A DNA stretch of 64,000 nucleotides from TMED23 sp964566055 (GTDB taxonomy: Bacteria > Pseudomonadota > Alphaproteobacteria > Rhodospirillales > UBA2165). The stretch spans positions 1 to 64,000 of the forward strand of contig CAZMHI010000017.1 of NCBI GenBank assembly GCA_964566055.1, given 5' to 3'. The translations under genes and the position numbers were made by a program. Positions within the stretch are counted from its first letter, which is position 1. Every line of letters starts with the position of its first letter. Shown piece after piece: positions 44,719 to 53,165 of the stretch. Below the pieces are notes generated by a model that saw nothing but the letters and a program-made list of their open reading frames with translations, searched no databases and was not told where the DNA came from.

Positions 44719-46277
44719 ACTTCCTCAAAAGTTAAATCACTGCCACCTTGTTTGGCATCCTCGGCCAAGGCGCGTAATTCCCGGCGCAAGACTTTGTTGG
44801 CGGCATTGCGCGGCAGCACGTCCATAAAAAGATAGGCTTTCGGCCGTTTGTAGCCGGTGAGCGATGTTTCCCGCAGATGGGCATCCAACGCCGCCGCCTC
44901 GGTATCCGCTGCCACCACACAAGCCACCACCATTTCGCCCCAGGCCGGGTCTTTGATGCCAATAATGGCGGTATCGGTAACATTTGGATGTGCCATCAGA
45001 TGCGGTTCAATTTCGGAAGGGTGGATGTTTTCACCACCTGAACGCACCATATCACCGGTGCGCCCGATCAAATTATAATCACCATCATCCCGGACCAGGC
45101 AGACATCCCCGGTATGGTACCAGCCATCGATAATTGCCTCTGCCGTCGCCTCGGGCCGGTTGAGATAACCAGAAAATACCAGATCACTTGAGGCATCAAC
45201 GATTAATTCACCCTCTTCGCCGGGTTCGGCAATGTCATCGACGCCGCCACCAAGTTTTTTTACTCTGAGGTTGACATAAAAGGCCGGGCGCAATCTCGTA
45301 TGTTCACCGACTGGATCAGGATTTGAAAACGGACACATTATTTCAGTGGTGCCGTAAATATGAAAAATATGCGCCGGCCATTCCTTATCCATCTGAACTA
45401 AAGTATCCGGCATGATTTCAGCACCACCATAGAGCACGGTTTGCAGGCTTTTCATTTTTTCCGGGCTGTAATTGGGGGCCTGGGTCATGGCGAAATACAA
45501 TTGCGGCACGGCAAACATATAGGTGATCTCATGATTTTCGATCATGTCGACCGCTTCAACCGGATTAAAAGCCGACTGCACATAATACGTGCCGCCATAG
45601 CCGAGGGCCGCCAAAAACACTCCATAAAACCCGATGGCATGGCTTAAGGGCATAAAGCCCAGCGCTTTATTGTGATTGCCGTGGCGAACGCCGGCTTGAG
45701 TGGCGAGCCACAGGATACGGTGCTCGGTTGTCCGATGAGAGAGCTCAACGCCTTTCGGCAAGCCGGTGGTGCCGGAGGTATAAAAAATAAAAGTGATGTC
45801 TTCCCGTTCGGGCTTTGGGATGGGCGGGAGGCCCGCAGCATCATCCCGGCAATCGGCGAAACTACCAGCGAGACCGGTGGCACTGCTGACGCTGAGCAGG
45901 CAATCTGTCGAGGGCAGCGCTGCGGCAATGGTTTCGGCCAAAGCCACATCCGGGAGAATGATAGCTCCTTCGATCTCACCGATTTTTATCAGCTCGGCAA
46001 TTTCGTCGGGCTGCAGGCGGAAATTCATCAGCGCCGGAATGGCGGCCAGACGCTGCAGGGCTAGAAGAGCAATCGCATGATCAAACAGGCTGGGCAGCAC
46101 GGTCGCGATGCGCATACCCTGTTTGACGCCGCGCGCCTGCAAACCGGCGGCAACGATATCGACTTCTTCGATCAATTGCTGATAGGTTAAGGCGCGCTCA
46201 CTTTGATCATCGACCATCGCCAGATCACCCGGTGCGCGCTGGGCGGAAAGCCAAACCAGATCGTAACATGTCTGCAT
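44715..46277 (-). CDS. AMP-forming acyl-CoA synthetase
   Basis: A 520-residue ANL-superfamily enzyme. The P-loop is TFIFYTSGTTGLPKGVELSH, and the later motifs are YGTTE, the hinge DGDYNLIGRTGDMVRSGGENI, and the C-terminal Lys in PRNAANKVLRREL. It activates a carboxylic acid to its CoA thioester with ATP. The substrate is not obvious; aromatic or medium-chain acids are common. The ABM-domain gene lies 13 bp upstream on the same strand. Convergent 4-bp overlap with the ChaC gene. Confidence 0.92.
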   Translation of the reverse strand: MQTCYDLVWLSAQRAPGDLAMVDDQSERALTYQQLIEEVDIVAAGLQARGVKQGMRIATVLPSLFDHAIALLALQRLAAIPALMNFRLQPDEIAELIKIGEIEGAIILPDVALAETIAAALPSTDCLLSVSSATGLAGSFADCRDDAAGLPPIPKPEREDITFIFYTSGTTGLPKGVELSHRTTEHRILWLATQAGVRHGNHNKALGFMPLSHAIGFYGVFLAALGYGGTYYVQSAFNPVEAVDMIENHEITYMFAVPQLYFAMTQAPNYSPEKMKSLQTVLYGGAEIMPDTLVQMDKEWPAHIFHIYGTTEIMCPFSNPDPVGEHTRLRPAFYVNLRVKKLGGGVDDIAEPGEEGELIVDASSDLVFSGYLNRPEATAEAIIDGWYHTGDVCLVRDDGDYNLIGRTGDMVRSGGENIHPSEIEPHLMAHPNVTDTAIIGIKDPAWGEMVVACVVAADTEAAALDAHLRETSLTGYKRPKAYLFMDVLPRNAANKVLRRELRALAEDAKQGGSDLTFEEV

Positions 46278-46290
46278 GATAGTCTCCTGC

Positions 46291-46587
46291 TTACTGCCCG
46301 CTCATCATGACGACATCCGATTCGGCGATCATGCCGCCGCCGGTTTTATTAAATTGAGTGTAATGCGGTGACTCTTGATGAGCCACGAAGGCGTCTTTGT
46401 CGTCATAACATTCATAGAGATATACCGTGTTTTCGTTGTCATCTTTGCGGGGCAGCAAGACATCGAAGCGCTGGCAGCCAGCTTCATCCGCCAGTGATGA
46501 GGCGGCATTTTCTTTGATCAGGGGCATAAAGTCGTCCTTGCAGCCTGGCTCTAAAGTTAAGGTAACGAATAACGCGAATTGACTCAT
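46291..46587 (-). CDS. Antibiotic biosynthesis monooxygenase (ABM) domain protein
   Basis: A 98-residue protein with the dimeric ABM/Dabb barrel: LFVTLTLEPGCKDDFMPLIK, the centre CQRFDVLLPRKDDNENTVYLYE and HQESPHYTQFNK. Members are small cofactor-free monooxygenases or quinol-like stress proteins such as YgiN and LsrG. It is cytoplasmic, and is probably co-transcribed with the acyl-CoA synthetase gene that follows 13 bp on. Confidence 0.88.
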   Translation of the reverse strand: MSQFALFVTLTLEPGCKDDFMPLIKENAASSLADEAGCQRFDVLLPRKDDNENTVYLYECYDDKDAFVAHQESPHYTQFNKTGGGMIAESDVVMMSGQ

Positions 46588-46668
46588 ATCGGATTCCCCC
46601 GCAAATTTGTGGTCATAAAACTAGATCAATACAAAGCATGTTTGAAGCTGAAAAAAAACTGAATAATT

Positions 46669-47709
46669 ATGACAGATAATCCAATTCTGAACTTTAGAGT
46701 TGAGGCCAGCGATCTTTCTTATATCGGCGAGGATTTGCAGCGCCCGGAATGTATTCTGGCTACCCGCGACGGCTCGCTCTGGGCGGCGGATGCCCGAGGC
46801 GGCGTGGTCCATATCAAGCCGGATGGCTCTCAGGAAATCATCACCCAGACCTTTGGCGATCTCAAAGATCAGTTTGAAGAAGCCAGCGATGATGCCACGC
46901 GCTTCACCGAAGGCACTTTGCCGAACGGTATGGCTTTTGGCCGGGATGGCAGAATATTTATCTCCAATTTTGGTACCGACGTTTTGGAAATAATGGCGCC
47001 GGACGGTGAAACCACGACGCTCTATGACAGCATTGACGGCCAGCCGATAGGTAAGGTCAATTTTGTGCTGCGGGATTCCAAGGACCGTTTGTGGCTGACT
47101 GTCTCGACCCGGATCAAAAACTGGATGTCGGCGATGAGTCCGAACATTGCCGATGGCTATGTCGCACTGGCGGATGAAAACGGGCTCCGGGTGGTCGCCG
47201 ATGGTTTCGGCTTTACCAATGAAGTGCGCCTCGATGCCAAAGAGGAGTACCTATATATTGTTGAGACCACCGGCCAATGTGTGTCCAGGATGAAAGTTGC
47301 GGAAGACGGCTCACTTTCAGACCGTGAAGTCTTTGGCCCGAGCCAGCTCGGCAAGCCGGGCAAGAACTGTTTCCCAGATGGCATTACCTTTGATGCCTAT
47401 GGCAATCTTTGGGGCACGCTGGTGATGTCTGATCAGATTTTTGCCATCACACCCGAAGGCGATTACACGGTTATTTTGGACGATGACAATGAAGCGGCCT
47501 CTGAAGCGCTCGAAACAGCTTTTCAAAATGATGAAGCGACGCCGGAGCTGATGCTGGCGGCGGGTGGCACCATCGCACCGTGGTTTGCCAGTGTGACCTT
47601 TGGCGGGCCTGATCTTAAAACCGCTTATATCGGCAGTCTCCGCGGCACGCGTATTCCCTATTTCACCTCGCCGGTGGCGGGTTTGCCGATGGCGCATTGG
47701 ATGGATTAA
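46669..47709 (+). CDS. SMP-30/gluconolactonase-like protein
   Basis: A 346-residue six-bladed beta-propeller. Blade motifs include GSLWAADARGGVVHIKPDG, then LPNGMAFGRDGRIFISNFG and the late FPDGITFDAYGNLWGTLV, with acidic metal ligands expected at the N-terminal Glu and central Asn/Asp. The family hydrolyses lactones with Ca or Zn. It reads away from the ABM gene; no signal peptide. Its stop codon lies in a short tandem duplication that also supplies the next gene's start. Confidence 0.88.
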   Translation: MTDNPILNFRVEASDLSYIGEDLQRPECILATRDGSLWAADARGGVVHIKPDGSQEIITQTFGDLKDQFEEASDDATRFTEGTLPNGMAFGRDGRIFISNFGTDVLEIMAPDGETTTLYDSIDGQPIGKVNFVLRDSKDRLWLTVSTRIKNWMSAMSPNIADGYVALADENGLRVVADGFGFTNEVRLDAKEEYLYIVETTGQCVSRMKVAEDGSLSDREVFGPSQLGKPGKNCFPDGITFDAYGNLWGTLVMSDQIFAITPEGDYTVILDDDNEAASEALETAFQNDEATPELMLAAGGTIAPWFASVTFGGPDLKTAYIGSLRGTRIPYFTSPVAGLPMAHWMD

Positions 47710-47726
47710 TGGGGATGGATTAATGG
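47701..47726 (+). repeat. Short tandem repeat at a stop/start junction
   Basis: ATGGATTAATGG occurs at 47701-47712 and again at 47715-47726. The first copy contains the SMP-30 stop and the second the start codon of the next gene, each inside TAATG. It looks like a duplication of a stop-start overlap. Confidence 0.6.
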
Positions 47727-48247
47727 CTGACGCCCTGCACCAAATGACAGCTGAGTACAATCCGGCGGAAGACCGCATATTGTTTCGCGTCAATACGATG
47801 GAAAAAACCGAATACCGAGTTTGGCTGACCCGCCGGCTGGTCAGACAAATCTGGGGTGTCGCCGTGCAGAGCTTTGCCGCTGAGCCAGAGGTACAGCAAC
47901 AGGACCGGTCCCAGGTGAAAAAAGCAATGCTTTCCATGCAGCACCAGGAAGCGGTACAGGCGGGTGATTTCAGCCAAAAACATGAACAGCCGGTCAAGGC
48001 AGCCCCTGAAACCGAGCAGCCGCTCTTGGCGGTCAAAGCCGATCTCGGCAAAACCGAACAGGGGACCACCCGGCTGTCGTTTCATACTTTGGGCGGTAAA
48101 AGCATTAATTTGAATTTAAACGATGAAATGTTGCACGCGGTTTGCCATATTCTCCAGCAGGCGTCTAATAAAGCCGGCTGGGATTTAAAGCTGGCGATTG
48201 GCGATGCCGCCGCAGTGGTGACCAGCGAACCATCACAATTACATTAG
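47723..48247 (+). CDS. Hypothetical protein
   Basis: A 174-residue soluble protein that I do not recognise. Two strand-rich parts (about 8-50, IFRVNTMEKTEYRVWLTRRL; and 110-165) are separated by a Gln/Glu-rich linker. It resembles a compact domain of alphaproteobacterial hypothetical proteins that follow mechanosensitive channels, but that is an impression. The start at 47723 lies in the second copy of the ATGGATTAATGG repeat; the longer frame reads back into the SMP-30 gene and is discarded. The MscS gene follows after 18 bp. Confidence 0.65.
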   Translation: MADALHQMTAEYNPAEDRILFRVNTMEKTEYRVWLTRRLVRQIWGVAVQSFAAEPEVQQQDRSQVKKAMLSMQHQEAVQAGDFSQKHEQPVKAAPETEQPLLAVKADLGKTEQGTTRLSFHTLGGKSINLNLNDEMLHAVCHILQQASNKAGWDLKLAIGDAAAVVTSEPSQLH

Positions 48248-48265
48248 ATAATCAGAGAGACTAAA

Positions 48266-49147
48266 ATGGAAAAAGATATCGAGAAAAATATTGAAGCCCT
48301 GCAGAGCCTCATTGAGACCCTGGTAGAATTTAGCGTCGCCTATGGCTTCCAGATTTTGGGCGCCCTGGTCTTTCTCTTTATCGGCCTCAAGGCTGCCGGC
48401 TGGGCAGGCCGGAAAGTTGTCGATATTACTACGGGCAAGGATGTCGATCCGGCCCTGGCCCGGCTCATCGGTAATATTGTCAAGCTGGTTGTGGTGGCCA
48501 TGCTGATCGTTATCACCCTCGGCAATTTTGGTATCAGTATCGCGCCGCTGATCGCTTTGGCGGGCGCATCGGCTTTCGGTGCGACGCTCGCCATCCAGGG
48601 TCCGTTGTCTAATTTTGGCGCTGGCTTTGCTATTTTGTTAGGCCGCACCTACGCCGTCGGCGATACCATCACGATCGGTAAAGTCAGCGGCGTCGTCGCC
48701 GACGTGAAATTGGCAGCAACGGTTTTAACCGGCGAAGATGGTGAGAAGATCACCATCCCCAACAAAGAGATCGTCGGCCAGGTGGTGGTGAATTCTGATG
48801 ACAAACGAATTGTTGAAAGCCGCATTGCCATTGCCGATACCCAGGATGTTGATCAGGTGATTGGGCTTTTGCAAAGCGTGCTCGATGGCGATGCTGCGGT
48901 GGACACAGCTCAACCCCCGCAAATCGGCGTGCATGATTTCACCCTCGGCGGCGTCATCATTGGTCTCAGATTCTGGGTGCCGACCAATCATTATTTCCAG
49001 ACCCGCTATGCCTTGAACACGGCATTTTTGAAGGCGCTGAAAGCCAAGGGTGTGCCTTTGTTGTCTGGAACAGTGGCCGTGGCGGCGCCCGATCTCACAG
49101 CTGATAACGAAGCCCAGCAGTCGATTACACCGAAGGCAGCAAACTAA
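48266..49147 (+). CDS. MscS-family mechanosensitive channel
   Basis: A 293-residue small-conductance channel. Three N-terminal transmembrane helices (about 25-50, 70-92, 95-125) precede the beta domain. The pore helix TM3 has the GASAFGATLAIQGPLSNFGAG-type Gly/Ala pattern. The cytoplasmic part has YAVGDTITIGKVSGVV and ITIPNKEIVGQVVVN. It releases solutes during osmotic downshock. GAGAG precedes the ATG. The size is that of the E. coli MscS core (286 residues). Confidence 0.93.
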   Translation: MEKDIEKNIEALQSLIETLVEFSVAYGFQILGALVFLFIGLKAAGWAGRKVVDITTGKDVDPALARLIGNIVKLVVVAMLIVITLGNFGISIAPLIALAGASAFGATLAIQGPLSNFGAGFAILLGRTYAVGDTITIGKVSGVVADVKLAATVLTGEDGEKITIPNKEIVGQVVVNSDDKRIVESRIAIADTQDVDQVIGLLQSVLDGDAAVDTAQPPQIGVHDFTLGGVIIGLRFWVPTNHYFQTRYALNTAFLKALKAKGVPLLSGTVAVAAPDLTADNEAQQSITPKAAN

Positions 49148-49238
49148 ACTTTGGCCCACGCATTTTTGACTTCCCAAGGCAGCGCTTTCGCGGCTATCAT
49201 CCAAGTTCAATAAAAAGCTAAGAAGGGTGTGCCCGGCG

Positions 49239-49412
49239 ATGGCGTCCAAAATGCAATTTGACAAAACCATGTTTACCGAGAAACGCAACTTTAAAAGTGG
49301 CGAGCGGGAAGTATTTTTGACGATTGAAAACTCCGTTGAAGAACGGATCGAGACGCTCGAGCAAATGATAAAATACAAGCGTGTAATTTCAGAATCTGAG
49401 CCGAAGAAATAA
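49239..49412 (+). CDS. Small hypothetical protein
   Basis: A 57-residue charged protein (MASKMQFDKTMFTEKRNFKS at the start), with a helical second half EERIETLEQMIKYKR that could be a short coiled coil. I do not recognise it. AAGAAGGGTG lies 10-15 bp upstream. Its stop is 2 bp from the stop of the opposing coiled-coil protein gene. Normal codon use supports it being real. Confidence 0.55.
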   Translation: MASKMQFDKTMFTEKRNFKSGEREVFLTIENSVEERIETLEQMIKYKRVISESEPKK

Positions 49413-49414
49413 GT

Positions 49415-50038
49415 TTATTTAGGTGTGCCGACCCGCCGCTTCGGACGATAGCGGTTTTCTTTTAAAATTTTCACCTGTTTCTTAAGGCGTGCGGTTTCCG
49501 CTGTCAGTGCTTCTACGTTTGAGACCAGAACATTGTTGGTTTTCTCCCTGGACGTGGCGGTTGCCAGCGCGGCATTCATGCGTTTTTGCGCCTCGGCAAG
49601 CTCGGCCTGTTTCAGTTTCAGTGCCTGATCGTGTTTTATTTTTGCTTCAGCGCTGGCCTTTTTATGGGTCTCCACCGACGTCAAAAGCTCAGTATTGTCT
49701 TTCCGTAAATCAGCGGTGGTCTGCCGCTCAAGCGCCAGCAATTCATTGAGGACGGCGATCTCTGACAGCAGGGCCGTATTGTCTTCGCCCTGGCCCGACA
49801 TCTTGGTGATGATTTCGCCAACCCGGTTGGCCAGCGCTTCGATCTCCTTGGCCCGCGCCTCGGTCTGGGTGCGCACGAGCGTTATCTTGCTCTGGGTCTG
49901 ATCGATAAACTTCTGGGTGGCTTCGTATTCTTTCCGGGTCTCCGGGCTAAAGGCGCTCAAATCCGGCGCCTTCTCCTGGGCTCCGGCAGCGGATGCCGAG
50001 AGAGCAAATATCGCCGTGATGAAAAGAATACGGATCAT
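49415..50038 (-). CDS. Exported coiled-coil protein
   Basis: A 207-residue protein with a clear signal peptide (residues 1-20, cleaved after AAGA-Q region) followed by a nearly continuous alpha-helical coiled coil (about 40-185) rich in Ala, Glu, Lys and Gln, and a basic tail (RYRPKRRVGTPK). It looks like a periplasmic structural or scaffold protein such as those associated with cell-envelope assembly. No enzyme motif is present. Confidence 0.75.
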   Translation of the reverse strand: MIRILFITAIFALSASAAGAQEKAPDLSAFSPETRKEYEATQKFIDQTQSKITLVRTQTEARAKEIEALANRVGEIITKMSGQGEDNTALLSEIAVLNELLALERQTTADLRKDNTELLTSVETHKKASAEAKIKHDQALKLKQAELAEAQKRMNAALATATSREKTNNVLVSNVEALTAETARLKKQVKILKENRYRPKRRVGTPK

Positions 50039-50480
50039 AGGGTGATGCTAAACCAAAACTGCATCAGGAGTCATTAGGGGAATTATACCATTTAGAGAGT
50101 AAATTAAACGACTGAGTTCTTAGCGGCTTCTATCAAATGAGAATACAAATGATTAACTCCGGCAATACTTTTCAAGAAAATTGACTTATCGGTACGCATG
50201 CAGGCTGAGTTAAATAGATTGGAGCTGCAGCTAAAGGACTGGCCTCGTAATCGCCGGAGATTGAAACACTAGCTGAATGATAAAATGCATGTATTGTGTT
50301 AACCGGCTATAGTTATAGCCAAATGCGGGTATTTTACAGCTCATTTCTGATTTGACATGCTCTTAATTGTGGCTGGTTGTTATTCATGATAGTAAAAAAA
50401 ACCTTTAATTGGCGGGTCTTCAAAGGGTAAAAATTTGGCTGGTATGTTTAAATTAGTATTATAGGTAGGGTTGCTACCCA
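50039..50480. other. AT-rich intergenic stretch at the edge of a foreign-looking patch
   Basis: 442 bp without a convincing gene and clearly more AT-rich than the DNA to the left. A short plus-strand frame from an ATG at about 50200 reads MQAELNRLELQLKDWPRNRR before a stop, and its frame is open for some 15 codons before the ATG; it might be a gene remnant but has no recognisable family. No terminal inverted repeats seen. Confidence 0.45.
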
Positions 50481-51392
50481 ATGAATAATTCCATTGCTAT
50501 CGTTTCTGGCTCAGATTCCCGTTTCTTTCATTTACTAATGGATTTAGTAAATTCTATTCACGACAATGCGTCAAATTTTGCCTTCGATTTCTGCCTGTAT
50601 GACGTTGGATTAACCTCAGAACAAAGGCAGCAAATTGATCCGTATTGCAAAAAAATATTTGATCTTGATTGGTGTATGGACTTTCCTGAGCGCGACCAAT
50701 CTCCAAATCATCATCGCCTAAGAGTCTGTAAACCTTTTATACCCGACCATTTTCCTGGTTATGAAACTTATATTTGGTTAGATGCTGATATGTGGGTTCA
50801 AAATGCTGATGTTCTCAGTATTTATGCTCGGGCGGCGAAACGAGGAAAATTTGCTATTACGGCGCAATTTGATAGGGCCTACAAACAAACGTACAAACGC
50901 ACTAAATTGTTGGGCTGGACTCACAATCACAAGCATTATCGATTAGGATTTGGTTGGCGCATTGCGGATCAATTTGGAAAGATGCCAATACTTAATAGTG
51001 GTGCTTTCGCCATGCCAGAGGACTCTTTTTTTTGGGAGGCATGGAAATTAAGCCTCCAGAGGGCATTAAATAAATCACGCCATCCATTAATGGAGCAAAC
51101 CGCGATTAACTATGAAGTTTATCGCAATTTTGAGAGTGCAACTATATTACCGGCGTACTGCAATTGGCTGGTTGAGGCGTCCTCATTGTGGGTAGATGAG
51201 GAAAGTGGGATGTTGGTAGAGCCTTTTGAACCACACCTGCCTATTGGACTAATCCATTTTGCTGGAGATTTTGATATTGAATCGGGAGAAACATTAAATA
51301 CTGTCCAAGGAAACCTAATTCACTCTCGCTTAGATTATTCATATTGGAAAGAAACAGTCCCAAATTTCTCCCAACGCTCGAAATTTTTGTGA
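50481..51392 (+). CDS. Glycosyltransferase-like protein with DxD motif (GT8-type)
   Basis: A 303-residue protein with a GT-A type nucleotide-sugar site: TYIWLDADMWVQNADVL holds the DxD (Asp-Ala-Asp, about residue 108-110). The segment PILNSGAFAMPEDS and a late His in IGLIHFAG complete the GT8 look. It would use a nucleotide sugar to extend a surface glycan. Codon use is AT-rich, unlike its neighbours, which suggests transfer. It converges with the methyltransferase gene, 102 bp away. Confidence 0.75.
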   Translation: MNNSIAIVSGSDSRFFHLLMDLVNSIHDNASNFAFDFCLYDVGLTSEQRQQIDPYCKKIFDLDWCMDFPERDQSPNHHRLRVCKPFIPDHFPGYETYIWLDADMWVQNADVLSIYARAAKRGKFAITAQFDRAYKQTYKRTKLLGWTHNHKHYRLGFGWRIADQFGKMPILNSGAFAMPEDSFFWEAWKLSLQRALNKSRHPLMEQTAINYEVYRNFESATILPAYCNWLVEASSLWVDEESGMLVEPFEPHLPIGLIHFAGDFDIESGETLNTVQGNLIHSRLDYSYWKETVPNFSQRSKFL

Positions 51393-51494
51393 TCTTAGTC
51401 CTAGTTTTTACGCCTAGTACTCTTCTTGACAGCTCGATTTATCCGGCACCGTCAGAGAAATTCCGCTCAATATACAAACTACCTTCCGGCCATC

Positions 51495-52334
51495 CTATTG
51501 CGGTTTGTCGATCCAACGTGGTTTGTAAGCTTCAAGGCATATGGAATAGTTTGGCCATCTCAAAATCAAGGTAAATAAAGTATCAAATATTGGCGGGAAA
51601 AGGCGCAGAGGAAAGGTCACCAGCCATCCGAAACCGTAGTTGAGTTTCGCGATCGCCCGCAACAAAATTGTCAATTTCTGCGATAGAATACCACTACAAT
51701 AAGAGATGTTTTCAAGCTCGACAGCGGCATCCCTGCATAACTCGCGAAGCATGATGGGCGTATAGCCCCGCCTAACATGACCCCCGTGTTCGACTTTTGA
51801 GATGGGTCCATCGTCTTCCGGACTCATTGCTTTGTAATGAAAGTACGGTGTAGTTAGTAAAAGTCGCCCCCCAGGTTTGAGGCACTGTACAAGTGCTCGG
51901 AATAACTTTCTGTCGTCAAGAATGTGTTCGATTGCTTCAAAACATATCACTACGTCAAACTGATTATGAAGATCTGTCTTGTCCGACAATTCCCGTAAAT
52001 CACACTTTTCGAATTTCGCCCGTCCTTGAGCATACTGTTTCGCCCGATGCGTGGAGTGTTCCAGCTGAGTGTCGTCATTGTTAATACCGGTGACTTGATA
52101 GCCCCTTTTTGCGGCCGCGACCGAAATCGCTCCAGAACCACACCCACAATCAAGAAGAAGATCATCACTGTTGGTGTTCGGAAGGCGTTTTTTGAGCCAC
52201 AACCATCGATCTAAAACTAGAGTATCTCCATGGATCAATAGCCCTGAGTGGCCAAACAACATAGACAGTAAGCGGCTTTGAAGATTTTCCTGCACCTGGA
52301 AAGTTTTCTCCGGTATTGCCAATAAATGCAACAA
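51495..52334 (-). CDS. Class I SAM-dependent methyltransferase
   Basis: A 279-residue protein with the Rossmann methyltransferase core. Motif I is LLLDCGCGSGAISVAAAKRG, followed by acidic VTGINNDDTQLEHS, FDVVICFEAIEHI and KPGGRLLLTTP. The C-terminal third includes a hydrophobic helix (LRAIAKLNYGFGWLV) that may touch membrane. The frame starts at TTG, and an ATG about 24 codons in is possible. With the neighbouring glycosyltransferase it suggests a piece of a surface polysaccharide locus. Confidence 0.8.
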   Translation of the reverse strand: MLHLLAIPEKTFQVQENLQSRLLSMLFGHSGLLIHGDTLVLDRWLWLKKRLPNTNSDDLLLDCGCGSGAISVAAAKRGYQVTGINNDDTQLEHSTHRAKQYAQGRAKFEKCDLRELSDKTDLHNQFDVVICFEAIEHILDDRKLFRALVQCLKPGGRLLLTTPYFHYKAMSPEDDGPISKVEHGGHVRRGYTPIMLRELCRDAAVELENISYCSGILSQKLTILLRAIAKLNYGFGWLVTFPLRLFPPIFDTLFTLILRWPNYSICLEAYKPRWIDKPQ

Positions 52335-52387
52335 AAATTTTTACCATCTCTTATTGGCCATTTCTAAATTGATTCAAAGCAGTAACA

Positions 52388-52484
52388 GGGGACACCTTAG
52401 GCGACCGATCGAAAGGTTGGTAGGAGGTGCCAATAAGATGTCCCCAGAAAGGAAACGGGGACACGTAACGAGTTCATGTCCCCG
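52388..52484. repeat. Pair of GGGGACA inverted repeats (REP-like)
   Basis: First pair: GGGGACACCTTA (52388-52399) with TAAGATGTCCCC (52434-52445), one mismatch. Second pair: CGGGGACACG (52456-52465) with CATGTCCCCG (52475-52484), one wobble pair and a 9-nt loop. Sequences of the GGGGACA...TGTCCCC kind flank REP-associated tyrosine transposases in many bacteria; no transposase is present here. They mark the right edge of the AT-rich glycan patch. Confidence 0.7.
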
Positions 52485-52509
52485 CAAAACTTAGGAGAAG
52501 TTTTTAGCT

Positions 52510-52998
52510 TTAAGCGGCTTCTTTGGTGTCGCCACCGATGAGCTTTTTGGCTTTTTCGGCCAGCGAGGGCGCGGTGCCCTGCTTGATCTCAACTTTCCGC
52601 GGTTTGTGTGCTTCCGGTACTTCACGCACCAGATCAATGTGCAACAATCCGTTTTCGAGATGAGCATCGCTGACTTTGACATAATCGGCTAAGTCAAAGC
52701 GGCGCTCAAAAGCGCGTCCGGCAATGCCGTGGTGAAGGTAAGAGGCATCATCTTTGCCTTTAATCTCACCTTTGACGGAGAGGGCATTGTCCTTGGCGAT
52801 AATGTCGAGGTCGGCTTCGCTAAAGCCGGCCACAGCCATGGAAATCCGGTAGGCATCTTCGCCGACCGCCTCAATGTTATAGGGCGGGTAAGAATTTGCC
52901 GAGGTTTGAGACTGATCAAGCGCGCTATCCATTAAACGCTGCATGCGGTCAAAACCTACTGAGTGACGGAATAGGGGGGAAAAATCATAACTACGCAT
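52510..52998 (-). CDS. Hsp20/alpha-crystallin small heat-shock protein
   Basis: A 162-residue small heat-shock protein. The alpha-crystallin domain spans about 38-130: NIEAVGEDAYRISMAVAGFS at its start, then LSVKGEIKGK and AFERRFDLADYVKVSDAHLENGLL with the usual GLL ending. These ATP-independent chaperones bind unfolding proteins. The N-terminal MRSYDFSPLFRHSVGFDRM is typical of IbpA relatives. Its ribosome binding site is held in a hairpin of ROSE type (see 53001-53024), which fits heat induction of translation. Confidence 0.93.
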   Translation of the reverse strand: MRSYDFSPLFRHSVGFDRMQRLMDSALDQSQTSANSYPPYNIEAVGEDAYRISMAVAGFSEADLDIIAKDNALSVKGEIKGKDDASYLHHGIAGRAFERRFDLADYVKVSDAHLENGLLHIDLVREVPEAHKPRKVEIKQGTAPSLAEKAKKLIGGDTKEAA

Positions 52999-53000
52999 CG

Positions 53001-53024
53001 CATATCCTCCTTAGAAGCGATATG
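53001..53024 (-). promoter_or_regulatory. ROSE-like RNA thermometer hairpin
   Basis: In the mRNA, CAUAUCGCUUC, a UAA loop, then GGAGGAUAUG fold into a 10-bp stem with one bulged G. The arm contains UCGCU, the UYGCU element of ROSE thermometers, paired to the Shine-Dalgarno AAGGAGG; the bulged G is also a ROSE hallmark. The start codon follows 2 nt after the hairpin. Melting at high temperature would free the site for translation of Hsp20. Confidence 0.7.
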
Positions 53025-53165
53025 AAAAATAAGAAATTCGCCATCATTGGCCGAATTCCGGTTCATGGCCCCACTGATTTAAGACCCTGCAATAGGCATC
53101 CTAAGGGGACCACGATTGATGTAGTTTGTGGCTCTGAAAACGCAAGTCACCGAGAGTTTATTTTC

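Noticed and set aside
50200..50275. 24-codon frame MQAELNRLELQLKDWPRNRR... as a transposase remnant
   Set aside because: No recognisable transposase motif and no terminal repeats; too short to support.
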